Positions 34,841 through 43,610 of a stretch of 64,000 nt of DNA are shown piece by piece. Source of the DNA: UBA10649 sp963749905. GTDB taxonomy: Bacteria > Actinomycetota > Actinomycetes > S36-B12. The position numbers and the translations under genes were made by a program. The DNA lies in assembly GCA_963749905.1 (NCBI GenBank), contig CAVVOF010000006.1, positions 248,001 through 312,000 of the forward strand, written 5' to 3'. The notes under the pieces were generated by a model, which saw nothing but the letters and a program-made list of their open reading frames with translations, did not search any database and was not told the origin of the DNA. Each line of letters starts with the position of its first letter. Position 1 is the stretch's first letter.

Positions 34841-36354
34841 TGCGAACCGTCAGCGGACCGACTGATTCCGTCGTCGTCGTCGGCGCGGGCCTAGCCGGGC
34901 TGTCGGCGGCCATGCGGCTGGCCGGGGCAGGCCGCAAGGTCACCGTCCTCGAACGGGACTCCGTCCCCGGCGGCCGGGCCGGGCGGCTGAACCTCGAAGG
35001 CGAGACCGGCACGTACCGCTTCGACACCGGGCCCACCGTCCTGACCATGCCCGACCTGATCGCCGACGCCTTCGACAGTCTCGGCGAGGAGATGTCCGAC
35101 TTCCTCACCCTGGACCCGGTCGCGCCGCTCTACCGAGCCTTCTACCCGGACGGATCGACCCTGGACGTGCACTCCGACGTCGAGCAGATGGCCGACGAGA
35201 TCGAGCGCACCATCAGCCCGGACGAGGCGGCCGGGTACCGACGCTACGTCGACTTCGTTTCGAAGCTGTACCGCTACGAGATGACCAACTTCATCGACCG
35301 CAACATCGACTCGCCGCTCGGCCTGGTCAGCCCCGACCTCGCGCGGCTGGTCGCCATCGGCGGATTCCGCCGGCTGGCCCCGAAGGTCCGCGAGTACCTG
35401 AAGGATCCTCGCACCGAGCGGGTCTACTCCTTCCAGGCCATGTACGCGGGAGTCTCCCCCCACGACGCATTGGCGATCTACGCGGTCATCGCGTACATGG
35501 ACTCGGTGGCGGGCGTGTACTTCCCGCGCGGCGGGATGCACGCCGTCCCGGCGGCCATGGCGGCGGCGGCCGAGAAGCACGGCGTCGAGTTCCGGTACGA
35601 CACCGAGGTCACCCGGGTCGAGACCGTCGGCGACCGCGCGGTGGCCGTGCTCACGGCCGCGGGCGAGCGGATCCCCGCCGACGTCGTCGTGCTCAACCCC
35701 GACCTCCCGGTCGCCCACCGCGACCTGCTCGGGCGTGAGCCGTGGTCGATCCGTCGGCTGCGCTACTCGCCGTCCTGCTTCCTGCTGCTCGCCGGCTCCT
35801 CGGCCTCGTACTCCAAGATCGCCCACCACAACATCCACTTCGGACGCGCGTGGCAGTCGGTCTTCACCGAGCTCATCGACGACAAGACGCTGATGAGCGA
35901 CCCCAGCATCCTCGTCACCAACCCGACGCACTCCGACCCGACGCTGGCACCCGACGGTCGCGAGGTCTACTACGTCCTCGCCCCCACCCCCAACCTCGAC
36001 GCCACGATCGACTGGCGCTCGGAGGGGCCGCGCTACCGAGACGAGGTCGTGCGCACGCTGGAGGCGCGCGGCTATGTCGGCTTCGGCGACGCGATCGAGG
36101 TGGAGGACGTGACCACTCCCCTCGACTGGGAGGCCCGCGGCATGGAGCGCGGCGCGCCCTTCGCGTCCGCGCACACCTTCCTGCAGACCGGGCCCTTCCG
36201 GCCCCGCAACATGTGGGGCCAGAACGTGGTCTTCACCGGTTCGGGCACGCAGCCCGGCGTGGGCGTGCCGATGGTGCTGATCTCCGGACGCCTCGCGGCC
36301 GAGCGGGTGACCGGGCCCGACCCGACCTACCGCTCCCGCGCCGTGAGCTGGTGA
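34840..36354 (+). CDS. crtI: Phytoene desaturase
   Basis: A 504-residue FAD-dependent CrtI. The N-terminal dinucleotide motif is VVVVGAGLAGLSAAM; PGGRAG and FDTGPTVLTMP follow; the C-terminal signature is GSGTQPGVGVPMVLISG. It should convert phytoene stepwise to neurosporene or lycopene. A good AGGAGGAG site lies just before the GTG at 34840, which overlaps the crtE stop. The stop overlaps the start of the mannosyltransferase gene (GTGA). Confidence 0.95.
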   Translation: MRTVSGPTDSVVVVGAGLAGLSAAMRLAGAGRKVTVLERDSVPGGRAGRLNLEGETGTYRFDTGPTVLTMPDLIADAFDSLGEEMSDFLTLDPVAPLYRAFYPDGSTLDVHSDVEQMADEIERTISPDEAAGYRRYVDFVSKLYRYEMTNFIDRNIDSPLGLVSPDLARLVAIGGFRRLAPKVREYLKDPRTERVYSFQAMYAGVSPHDALAIYAVIAYMDSVAGVYFPRGGMHAVPAAMAAAAEKHGVEFRYDTEVTRVETVGDRAVAVLTAAGERIPADVVVLNPDLPVAHRDLLGREPWSIRRLRYSPSCFLLLAGSSASYSKIAHHNIHFGRAWQSVFTELIDDKTLMSDPSILVTNPTHSDPTLAPDGREVYYVLAPTPNLDATIDWRSEGPRYRDEVVRTLEARGYVGFGDAIEVEDVTTPLDWEARGMERGAPFASAHTFLQTGPFRPRNMWGQNVVFTGSGTQPGVGVPMVLISGRLAAERVTGPDPTYRSRAVSW

Positions 36355-37928
36355 GGGCGCCCGCATCCTTCGTTCCCCGGCACGGACTGCCGGGCCTGGT
36401 CGGGTCGACTCTCGTCGCCGTCGGTGCACTCGGGATCGGCTGGCTGCCGCTGACGTCCAACATGCTCGCGCATCCGCTAGTCGAGTCGCTGCGGAGCACG
36501 CAGGCCGGCCAGCTCGCCTCCGGGGCGATGGTCATCGTCGGCCTGGTCATCCTGCTGCAGGCCTGGCTGGTGCTCGGGTCGGAACTGCTGTCCCAGCCCG
36601 ATCGCCCCGGCGTGGGACAGGTGACCGGCGTGCTCGCGCTCTGGTCGGCGCCGCTGCTGCTCGCTCCGCCGATGTTCAGCCGGGACGTCTACTCGTACTA
36701 CGTGCAGGGTCGGGTCTTCGGCGCGGGACATGACCCGACGACCACCGGGGTCGACGTCATCCCGGGCTGGTTCGACGATGGCGCCGATCCGATGTGGGTG
36801 GAGTCGCCGACGCCGTACGGACCGCTGTTCCTCCTGGTCGAGCGAGCCATCGCCGACTTCGCGCATCCCAACGCCTACCTCGGCGCACTGCTGTTCCGCG
36901 GCGTCGCCCTCCTGGGCGTCGGCCTGATCGCCGCCTTCCTGCCGGACCTCGCCGGCCGGCACGGCATCGACGCGAACCGGGCGCTGTGGCTCGGCGTCCT
37001 CAACCCCGTCGTGCTGATGCACTTCGTCAGCGGTGGGCACAACGACGCCCTGATGGTCGGCCTGGTGGTCGCCGGGCTCGCGCTGGCCGCCCAGCAGCGC
37101 TGCCTGTGGGGTGCCGTCGCCGTCAGCCTCGCCGTCGCGGTCAAGCCGATCGCGCTGATCGCGCTGCCGTTCGTCGGGCTGCTGTGGGCCGGCCGCATGG
37201 GCTCGTGGCGCGACCGGATCCGCTCGTGGGCGCTGGCCGGCGTGGCGCTGGTGAGCGTGCTCACGTCCGTGTTCCTGGTGGCCGACGCCGGTCGCGGCGT
37301 GCTGGGAGCGGCCTTCGGGACGCCATCCGGCGTCCTGACGTGGCTGTCCCCCACGACGGCGGTCGGCAAGCTCATCGGCCTGGCGACGTCAGCCGCTGGC
37401 CTGACCGAGGACGCCACGCCGATCCTCACCGTGCTGCGCCTGGCCGGGGTGGCGGCGGCGCTGCTGATCGTCGGCTGGCTCGTCCTGAGGCCGGGCGGAC
37501 GGTCGCCCGTCCGGGGAGCGGCGCTCGCGCTCGCCGCTGTCGTCGTGCTCGGGCCCGTCGTCCAGCCGTGGTACCTGCTGTGGTTCCTTCCTCTGTTCGC
37601 AGCCACCGGCCTGACGACGACCGAGTTGCGCATCGCCGTCATCGCCACCGCGGGCTTCACCGTGCACGGCATGATCGAGAGCACCACCAACGCCGACAAC
37701 ATCTTCGACGCCGCCGACGTGGTGACCTACATCGTCGCCATCGCGGTCGTCGCGATCGTGCTGCTGGCATCGCCCCGCGAGCGACGCCTCGTCCTCGGAT
37801 CACCCGACACACCCGGACTGGAGCCGGTCAGCGACGAGGAACGGGCGGCCGCGGAGTGGATGCGCTGGCCGACCTCGACACCTCGCGCGCACGGGCCCTC
37901 GCCCACGGATGACAGGATGCCCGCGTGA
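36351..37928 (+). CDS. mptB: MptB-like polyprenol-phosphomannose alpha-1,6-mannosyltransferase
   Basis: A 525-residue GT-C integral membrane protein with about 12 helices. The catalytic loop region FSRDVYSYYVQGR and TPYGPLFLL, HFVSGGHNDALMVG and VVQPWYLLWFLPLFAA match the MptA/MptB family, which builds mannan cores of lipoglycans in actinobacteria. It is placed between crtI and crtB with overlapping stops and starts on both sides, which is unusual. Its role might be lipoglycan synthesis, or mannosylation of another polyprenyl-derived lipid; the family points to the first. Confidence 0.85.
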   Translation: MRAPASFVPRHGLPGLVGSTLVAVGALGIGWLPLTSNMLAHPLVESLRSTQAGQLASGAMVIVGLVILLQAWLVLGSELLSQPDRPGVGQVTGVLALWSAPLLLAPPMFSRDVYSYYVQGRVFGAGHDPTTTGVDVIPGWFDDGADPMWVESPTPYGPLFLLVERAIADFAHPNAYLGALLFRGVALLGVGLIAAFLPDLAGRHGIDANRALWLGVLNPVVLMHFVSGGHNDALMVGLVVAGLALAAQQRCLWGAVAVSLAVAVKPIALIALPFVGLLWAGRMGSWRDRIRSWALAGVALVSVLTSVFLVADAGRGVLGAAFGTPSGVLTWLSPTTAVGKLIGLATSAAGLTEDATPILTVLRLAGVAAALLIVGWLVLRPGGRSPVRGAALALAAVVVLGPVVQPWYLLWFLPLFAATGLTTTELRIAVIATAGFTVHGMIESTTNADNIFDAADVVTYIVAIAVVAIVLLASPRERRLVLGSPDTPGLEPVSDEERAAAEWMRWPTSTPRAHGPSPTDDRMPA

Positions 37929-38842
37929 CCAACCGCGAACTCGATGCCGCCGGCATCGCCGATCCGCACCTGCGCGAGTCGTACGAGCGGTGTCGTGAGC
38001 TCAATGCCCAGCACGGGCGCACCTACTACCTGGCCACCCTGCTGCTGCCCCCGGCCAAGCGACCGTTCGTGCACGCCCTATACGGGTTCGCCCGGTACGC
38101 GGACGAGATCGTCGACGACCTGTCCAGCGACCTGACCGACACGCAGCGGGCGGAGTGGCTGCGCGAGTGGGGCGCGCGGTTTCTCGACGACGTCGACCGC
38201 GGCTGGTCCGACGACCCGGTGGCGATGGCTGTCGTCGACACGATGCAGCGCTGGTCCATCCCCAAGCAGCACTTCGTCGCCTTCCTGCACTCGATGGAGA
38301 TGGATCTGACGGTCACCGAGTACCGCACCTACGACGACCTCTTCGAGTACGTGTACGGGTCGGCTGCGGTGATCGGGCTCCAGGTCGTGCCGGTCCTCGA
38401 GCCGACGACGGAGGAGGCGTACGACCGGGCCATGGACCTCGGCGTCGCCTTCCAGCTGGCCAACTTCATCCGCGACGTCGGCGAGGACCTCGACCGCGGG
38501 CGGGTCTACCTCCCGCTGGACGAGCTGGCAGCGCACGGCGTCACGCGCGAGCAGCTGGAGCAGCGGGTGGCGACCCCGGCGATCAAGGAGGCGCTCAAGG
38601 AGCAGGTGGCCCGGGTGCGCATGCTCGAGGAACGATCGCGACCGGGAATCGACATGCTGGATCCGACGTCACGCGACTGCATCGACGCGGCCCGGGTGCT
38701 GTACTGCGGGATCGTCGACGAGGTGGAGCGGCAGGACTACGACGTCTTCACCCGCCGGGCGACGGTGCCGATGCGCCGCCGGCTGGCGGTGGCCGGCCCG
38801 GCATGGGTGCGCGCCCGCCGCGCCCGTCGCGCATCTCGTTGA
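37925..38842 (+). CDS. crtB: Phytoene synthase
   Basis: A 305-residue squalene/phytoene synthase. The two Asp-rich sites are ARYADEIVDD and NFIRDVGEDLDRGRVYLP. It condenses two GGPP to phytoene, feeding CrtI. The GTG start overlaps the mptB stop. The 3' end lies in a 22-nt-arm stem-loop. Both catalytic motifs are intact. Confidence 0.95.
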   Translation: MTNRELDAAGIADPHLRESYERCRELNAQHGRTYYLATLLLPPAKRPFVHALYGFARYADEIVDDLSSDLTDTQRAEWLREWGARFLDDVDRGWSDDPVAMAVVDTMQRWSIPKQHFVAFLHSMEMDLTVTEYRTYDDLFEYVYGSAAVIGLQVVPVLEPTTEEAYDRAMDLGVAFQLANFIRDVGEDLDRGRVYLPLDELAAHGVTREQLEQRVATPAIKEALKEQVARVRMLEERSRPGIDMLDPTSRDCIDAARVLYCGIVDEVERQDYDVFTRRATVPMRRRLAVAGPAWVRARRARRASR

Positions 38843-38902
38843 GTGCGGACTTGTTGCCGTCTCCGACCCCCTCAGATCGACAACAACTCCGCACTCAACG
38901 AG
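38835..38902. terminator. Bidirectional stem-loop between crtB and crtYd
   Basis: Inverted repeat arms 38835-38856 and 38881-38902 (CTCGTTGAGTGCGGA core) pair over 21 of 22 positions around a 24-nt loop. It lies at the convergent ends of crtB and crtYd and includes the last bases of crtB. It fits a shared terminator, though no U-tract is obvious. Confidence 0.6.
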
Positions 38903-38903
38903 G

Positions 38904-39281
38904 TCAACGGCGCCAGATGGGCGGTCCGGAGAGCGGCGTGCGCTGGATCCCTCGACGTCCCCAGAACACCCACAGGGACAGCGACAGCAGGATGAGCGCG
39001 AAGCCGAAGAGCAGGTCCTCGACCGGGGCGAACGCGATGCGGCCATCGCCGAGGAACGCGGGCGGTCCCGCCTCCGGGGAGTCCCCGCCGATGATGGCGT
39101 CGCCGTCGTAGCGGACGACGCCGAAGCCGGTGAACATGCCGTTGGTCACCAACTGGAAGAACACGATGATCGCGTAGGACGTCCAGAAGACCCGGCGCCG
39201 GACCAGGCGGGTCCGGAACAGCCACAGGTCGGCGGCCACGGCGAGCAGCGCGGCAGCCACCGCGAGCTGGGTGTAGGTCAC
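38904..39281 (-). CDS. crtYd: Lycopene cyclase subunit CrtYd
   Basis: A 125-residue, three-helix protein of the actinobacterial heterodimeric carotenoid cyclase family (WTSYAIIVFFQLVTNGMFTG, then the APVEDLLFGFALILLSLSLW motif). It works with CrtYc to form beta rings on lycopene. The GTG start at 39281 overlaps the crtYc stop (GTGA). The same family also includes C50-specific cyclases, but no crtEb-type elongase is in the window, so a C40 product is likelier. Confidence 0.88.
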   Translation of the reverse strand: MTYTQLAVAAALLAVAADLWLFRTRLVRRRVFWTSYAIIVFFQLVTNGMFTGFGVVRYDGDAIIGGDSPEAGPPAFLGDGRIAFAPVEDLLFGFALILLSLSLWVFWGRRGIQRTPLSGPPIWRR

Positions 39282-39634
39282 GGGCGACCGTCCTCGGGCT
39301 CGTCCCCGACGGTCCAGTGGTCCTTGACGCTGCGCACGGCCTCCAGGGTCAGCACCGAGGCGATCGGGATGGCCACGAAGAAGAGCACCTCGTCGAGCGG
39401 GACGTCGCCGGGAAGAAGGACGCCGAGAATGCGCTCGGGGTCGAACCACCAGTGCCCCTGCGCCACCGCATAGACGTCCCAGACGAAGAAGACCACCACA
39501 GCGGGGAGGATCGACAGCATCAGGCGCAGCCACCGCCGGAACACCCGGGTGCGCAGCGCGATCTCGAGCCACAGGCAGCCGGCCATCACGAATGCCAGAA
39601 TCGCGACGTACGAGTACCGGCCCACGACTCCCAT
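39278..39634 (-). CDS. crtYc: Lycopene cyclase subunit CrtYc
   Basis: A 118-residue, three-helix partner of CrtYd. Family features are VFFVWDVYAVAQGHWWFDPE and LPGDVPLDEVLFFVAIPIASVLTLEAV, the PxE-type motif of the split cyclases. The ATG at 39634 is chosen from the family N-terminus (YSYVAILAFVMAGCLWLE). crtYc and crtYd form a two-gene minus-strand operon facing crtB. Confidence 0.88.
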   Translation of the reverse strand: MGVVGRYSYVAILAFVMAGCLWLEIALRTRVFRRWLRLMLSILPAVVVFFVWDVYAVAQGHWWFDPERILGVLLPGDVPLDEVLFFVAIPIASVLTLEAVRSVKDHWTVGDEPEDGRP

Positions 39635-39687
39635 TCTGGTAGGCACGGGCCCCGGGACAAGTCGGCGACCCACGGGAGGAGCGAGCC

Positions 39688-40245
39688 ATGCACGGTGAGC
39701 ATCCCCGCCGCCTGGGCCTGCTCGGCGGCGAGTCGTCCGGCAAGACCACGCTGGCCCGAGAGCTCGTCAATGTCCTCGACGGCTGCCTGGTCGAGGAGGC
39801 GCTGCGGGACTTCGTCGACCGACACCACCGGCCGCCGCGACAGGAGGAGCAGGCCGCCCTGCTCGCGGAGCAGGTCGCCCGTGAGGAGGCCGTGGCGCGG
39901 ACCTGCGCGCGCGCCCTCCTCGTCGCCGATCCCGCGCCCCTGATGACGGCCGTCTACAGCCTGCTCTACTTCGCCGACGAGAGCCTCCTGGCCCCCGCCC
40001 TCGACCACGCCCGGGGCTACGGCCTCCTCGTCTGGTGTGCTCCCGACTTCCCGTGGGCCACCGACGCAGGCCAACGCGACGGCCCCGATCACCGGGCCCA
40101 AGCCGACGCGATCATCGCCACGATCGTCACTGAGCACCTCCAGCCGAGCGGAATTCCGGTGATCCGGGCCGTCGGCGACACTGCGGCGCGGGTCACGTCC
40201 GTCCGGTTGGCGTGGCAACCCGACCCCCTGCAAGGGCTTACCTAG
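39688..40245 (+). CDS. P-loop kinase, NadR nicotinamide-riboside-kinase-like
   Basis: A 185-residue AAA_28-type P-loop protein. Walker A is GGESSGKTTLA (~residues 13-23), and the region LVADPAPLMTAVY and VWCAPDFPWATDAGQRDG resembles the C-terminal kinase domain of NadR, which phosphorylates nicotinamide riboside. The NadR N-terminal adenylyltransferase part is absent. The ATG follows GGGAGGAG. The function is tentative. Confidence 0.7.
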   Translation: MHGEHPRRLGLLGGESSGKTTLARELVNVLDGCLVEEALRDFVDRHHRPPRQEEQAALLAEQVAREEAVARTCARALLVADPAPLMTAVYSLLYFADESLLAPALDHARGYGLLVWCAPDFPWATDAGQRDGPDHRAQADAIIATIVTEHLQPSGIPVIRAVGDTAARVTSVRLAWQPDPLQGLT

Positions 40246-40248
40246 ACT
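40243..40248 (+). promoter_or_regulatory. Leaderless promoter -10 box for pknB-type kinase (TAGACT)
   Basis: TAGACT lies 7 nt before the GTG at 40256, without a clear ribosome-binding site. Confidence 0.5.
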
Positions 40249-40255
40249 CCCAAGG

Positions 40256-42160
40256 GTGGAGGGGACCGGTCAGCCAGCCCTCGTCGGCACGACGATCGAC
40301 GGGCGCTATCGGGTGCTGTCCCAATTGGCCCGCGGCGGGATGGCCACGGTCTACGAGGCGCTGGACCTGCGCCTGGACCGGGTCATCGCGCTGAAGATCA
40401 TGCACCCGCACCTCGCCCACGACGAGGCCTTCGTCGCCCGGTTCCAGCGCGAGGCACGGGCCGCGGCACGGCTGACGCACGGGCACGTGGTCGCCGTGTA
40501 CGACCAGGGTCGCGAGGGCGAGCTGGTCTACCTCGCGATGGAGTACGTGCCGGGCCGCACCTTGCGTGACGTGCTCCGCGAGTACGGGCCGCTCACCCCT
40601 GAGCAGGCGCTGGTGTTCCTGGACCCGGTGCTCGAGGCGCTCGGGGCCGCCCACGCCGCCGGGTTCGTGCACCGCGACATCAAGCCCGAGAACGTCCTGA
40701 TCTCCGACGACGGCCGGGTGAAGGTGGCCGACTTCGGGCTGGCCCGCGCGATGGAGGCCAACGGCCAGAGCGTGACGCAGGGGATGATCATCGGGACCGT
40801 CGCCTACCTGTCCCCCGAGCAGGTGGAGCACGGGGAGGCCGACGGCCGATCCGACGTCTACGCGGCGGGCATCCTGCTGTTCGAGATGATCACCGGCCAG
40901 CTCCCGCACGCCGCCGACACCCCGCTGAGCGTCGCCTACAAGCACGTCAACAGCGACGTCCCCCCGCCGTCGACGGTGCAGCCGTCGGTGCCGCCGGAGG
41001 TCGACGCGCTCGTCGTCACGGCCACCCGTCGGGACCCGTCCCTGCGGTACCAGAACGCGTTCGACTTCCTGGCGGACGTACGCCGGGTGCGCGCGGCCCT
41101 GCCGCCGCCGCGGCCCTTCGTCGACGCACAGGACACCCTGATCGTCGATGTCGGGATGGCGTCCGAGCTGGCGGCCGGTCGGCCCGCGGCAGTGTTGGGG
41201 GCCGGCGCGGCCGCGGCACCGCGACGGCAGGAGACGACGCGACCGACTGCGGCGGCCGCACCGCCCTACCGTCGCAGCCGCGCACCGCTGATGGTGGTGC
41301 TGATCGCCCTGGCCGTGCTGGCGACGGCGTTCGGGGCGTGGTACCTCGCCGCAGGTCCCGGGCGCACCGTGCCCACTCCGGACGTCGTCGGCCTGGAGAT
41401 CGACGCGGCCACGGCGGCGATGACCGCCGAGGGCCTGACGCTCGCCGTGACGACCGAGGAGTACAGCGAGGACGTCCCCGACAACGCGGTGATCTCGACG
41501 GACCCGGCTGCGGCGGAGGGCGTGTCGGCAGGAGGCACGGTGTCGGCGACGGTGTCCAAGGGACCCGAGCGCTACGACGTGCCAGCCGTCAAGGGCATGA
41601 GCCAGGCGGAGGCCGCCGATGCCGTAGCCGCCGCGAACCTCACCGTCGGCGTCGTCGAGGAGGCGTTCGACAACAAGGCGAAGGCGGGCACCATCGTGTC
41701 CTCCGCGCCCAAGTCCGGTGCATCGGTGAAGCCCGGCACGCCCGTCGACCTCGTGGTGTCCAAGGGCCCGGAACCCGTGCCCGTGCCTGACATCGTCGGC
41801 AAGAAGATCGCCAACGCCCGGAACTCGCTCGGCGACGTGGGGCTCAAGGCCGACGTGACCCAGAAGTTCTCCGACGAGGTCAAGGACGGCTCGGTCATCT
41901 CGGTCAAGCCCAAGGCCGGGACGATCGTGGACTCGGGCACCCGTGTTGCCGTCGTCGTCTCCAAGGGTCCCCCGCCGGTGACCGTGCCGAACCTCATCGA
42001 CATGCCCCGTCAGAAGGCCGTCACCACGCTCCAGAATCTGGGCCTGCGGGTGAAGGTGGTCGAGGGCGACTTCAGTCCGCTGAACCGGGTGATCAGCCAG
42101 GACCCGGCAGCGGGCGCACAGGTCCCGAAGGGCAGCACCGTCACGATTCGCATCATCTAG
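40256..42160 (+). CDS. Ser/Thr protein kinase with four PASTA domains
   Basis: A 634-residue transmembrane Hanks-type kinase (PknB/Stk class). The kinase domain (~15-275) keeps RGGMATVY (Gly loop), ALKIM (Lys), HRDIKPEN, DFGLA and SPEQ. A linker precedes one membrane helix (~343-365, MVVLIALAVLATAFGAWYL), then four extracellular PASTA repeats (~375-634), each with a VP-x3-G-type start and an SKGP end for the first three. PASTA kinases sense cell-wall muropeptides or lipid II and regulate division and envelope growth. The gene ends overlapping the convergent DUF222/HNH gene by 8 nt. Confidence 0.95.
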   Translation: MEGTGQPALVGTTIDGRYRVLSQLARGGMATVYEALDLRLDRVIALKIMHPHLAHDEAFVARFQREARAAARLTHGHVVAVYDQGREGELVYLAMEYVPGRTLRDVLREYGPLTPEQALVFLDPVLEALGAAHAAGFVHRDIKPENVLISDDGRVKVADFGLARAMEANGQSVTQGMIIGTVAYLSPEQVEHGEADGRSDVYAAGILLFEMITGQLPHAADTPLSVAYKHVNSDVPPPSTVQPSVPPEVDALVVTATRRDPSLRYQNAFDFLADVRRVRAALPPPRPFVDAQDTLIVDVGMASELAAGRPAAVLGAGAAAAPRRQETTRPTAAAAPPYRRSRAPLMVVLIALAVLATAFGAWYLAAGPGRTVPTPDVVGLEIDAATAAMTAEGLTLAVTTEEYSEDVPDNAVISTDPAAAEGVSAGGTVSATVSKGPERYDVPAVKGMSQAEAADAVAAANLTVGVVEEAFDNKAKAGTIVSSAPKSGASVKPGTPVDLVVSKGPEPVPVPDIVGKKIANARNSLGDVGLKADVTQKFSDEVKDGSVISVKPKAGTIVDSGTRVAVVVSKGPPPVTVPNLIDMPRQKAVTTLQNLGLRVKVVEGDFSPLNRVISQDPAAGAQVPKGSTVTIRII

Positions 42161-43602
42161 GACGAGACAGGACGCCCGGTGGTGCGTGTTCGTAGATCCG
42201 GCCGAGGGGTGATCGCCAGGTGCAGGCGCCGTTGCGGTGGCTCGAGGTGATCTGCCAGCCACCGTGGGTCTTCAATTGATGATGGTGCTTGCAGAGGGCG
42301 CCGCAGTTGTCGAGGTCGGTCGGTCCCCCGGCGTCGTAGGGGATGGCGTGGTCGATCTCGCAGCCGGTGGCGGGCCGCGCGCAGCCGGGGAACCGGCAGG
42401 TCCCGTCCCGCTGGGTGATCAGGTGACGTTGGGTGTCGGAGATCGCGTACCGGGTCCGGCCCGCGTCCACGATGCAGCCCGCGGTGTCCGTGACCAGGCG
42501 CCGGAGCGTCGAGGACGGGTGCGCGTCGGCGAGGAGGTCGCGGATCGCGTCGGCGGTGACAGGCTGGCCGGCGATCGTCCCGCCGTGGTCGGAGGTCCCG
42601 GCGAGCGTGGCGAGCGGGACGAGCACGTTCACGGCAACCGTGACCTTGGCCTCCGCGACCGGACCATCGACCACCGCCACGCTCCCCAGGTCGCCCAGCA
42701 TCAGCGTCACCAGCGCGGCGACGCGGCGCTGGCCCTTCGTGACGCACCCCTCTGCGGTCTGGAACCTCGGGTCCTTGGCCAGCGCGTCGATCGCGTCCTT
42801 GACGGCGTAGCCGTGGGCGAGGGGCATGACCGCGGTCAGCTCGCACGACCCGTTCCCGGTCGGCACGAGCCAGACGCCGTGCTCCCGCTCCGCCGCGTCC
42901 CGCCGCCGCTCGTCGGCACCCTTCGGGTCCGTGGCCAGCACGAGAACCTTGGTCTTCCGTGCGGCCTGACCGGCCGTATGCATCGCCGCGAACGGGATCA
43001 CGACCGCGAGGATCCGCGCGCACTGCGCGGCGTACTCGCCGGCCCGATCCGCATCACCCGCGGCTGGCAGGAGCTCCAGTTCCCGGGCGATCGCGGCGGC
43101 ATGCGCGGTCGAGACGATCCCGGCCTCGAGGGCGTCCCGCAGCGGCCGCATCGGACCCGCCAGATCGGCCGCGTGGTCCAGCTGGTGATCCATGCTCCGC
43201 GGCGCGACGCGCAGCGCCGCCGCGAGCTCCGCCGCCGCGAGCATCTCCGCCGTCACGAACCCCGACGCCCGCGACGCACGCTCGGCACCCTCGGCGTCGT
43301 GATGCGCGATCAGCCGCGCCACGACATCCGCACGGGCCCTCGCCTGCAAGCCAGCGACATGGGCCGCCAGCCGGTCCACCTGCTGGGCGAACGTGACCGC
43401 CTCATCCGCGGTCAGTCCGGAGGGATCGATCTCCAGCAAGTCCGCCAGCAGACCCACGTCCTGTGGGCCGCCTGGTCGCAGACGCCAACGCGTCCCCATC
43501 GGTCCACGCCTCATCGATCTCGACGCTGTCCCACCACCACGGCGCCTCCTCCACCGGAGGCAGCCAGCCCTCCGCCGTTAGGTCCGTGGAGTATTCGAAC
43601 AT
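42153..43602 (-). CDS. DUF222 / HNH endonuclease (13E12-type) with apparent frameshift
   Basis: A DUF222 helical region (LAAHVAGLQARARADVVARL, AAELAAALRVAPRSMDHQLDHA, ALEAGIVSTAHAAAI) is followed by a C-terminal HNH nuclease with C-x4-C and EIDHAIPYDAGGPTDLDNCGALCKHHH. The main frame runs 43514-42153. A short frame from ATG 43602 (MFEYSTDLTAEG) reads to about 43480, where +1 slippage would join it to RPGGPQDVGLLADLL. ATG 43602 is preferred as the true start because it lies inside a LexA box, as in SOS-controlled 13E12-type genes. If the consensus is right, translation could instead begin at 43514 or 43499. Confidence 0.75.
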
Positions 43603-43610
43603 GTGTTCGA
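43595..43610 (-). promoter_or_regulatory. LexA (SOS) box overlapping the DUF222/HNH start codon
   Basis: TCGAACATGTGTTCGA at 43595-43610 matches TCGAAC-N4-GTTCGA exactly. On the minus strand the box contains the ATG at 43602-43600 that starts MFEYS. LexA bound here would block both transcription start and the beginning of the gene. Confidence 0.85.

Noticed and set aside
40238..42262. Long minus-strand open frame opposite the PASTA kinase
   Set aside because: Shadow of the kinase gene, with repeated Val/Gly/His composition typical of antisense frames in high-GC DNA.
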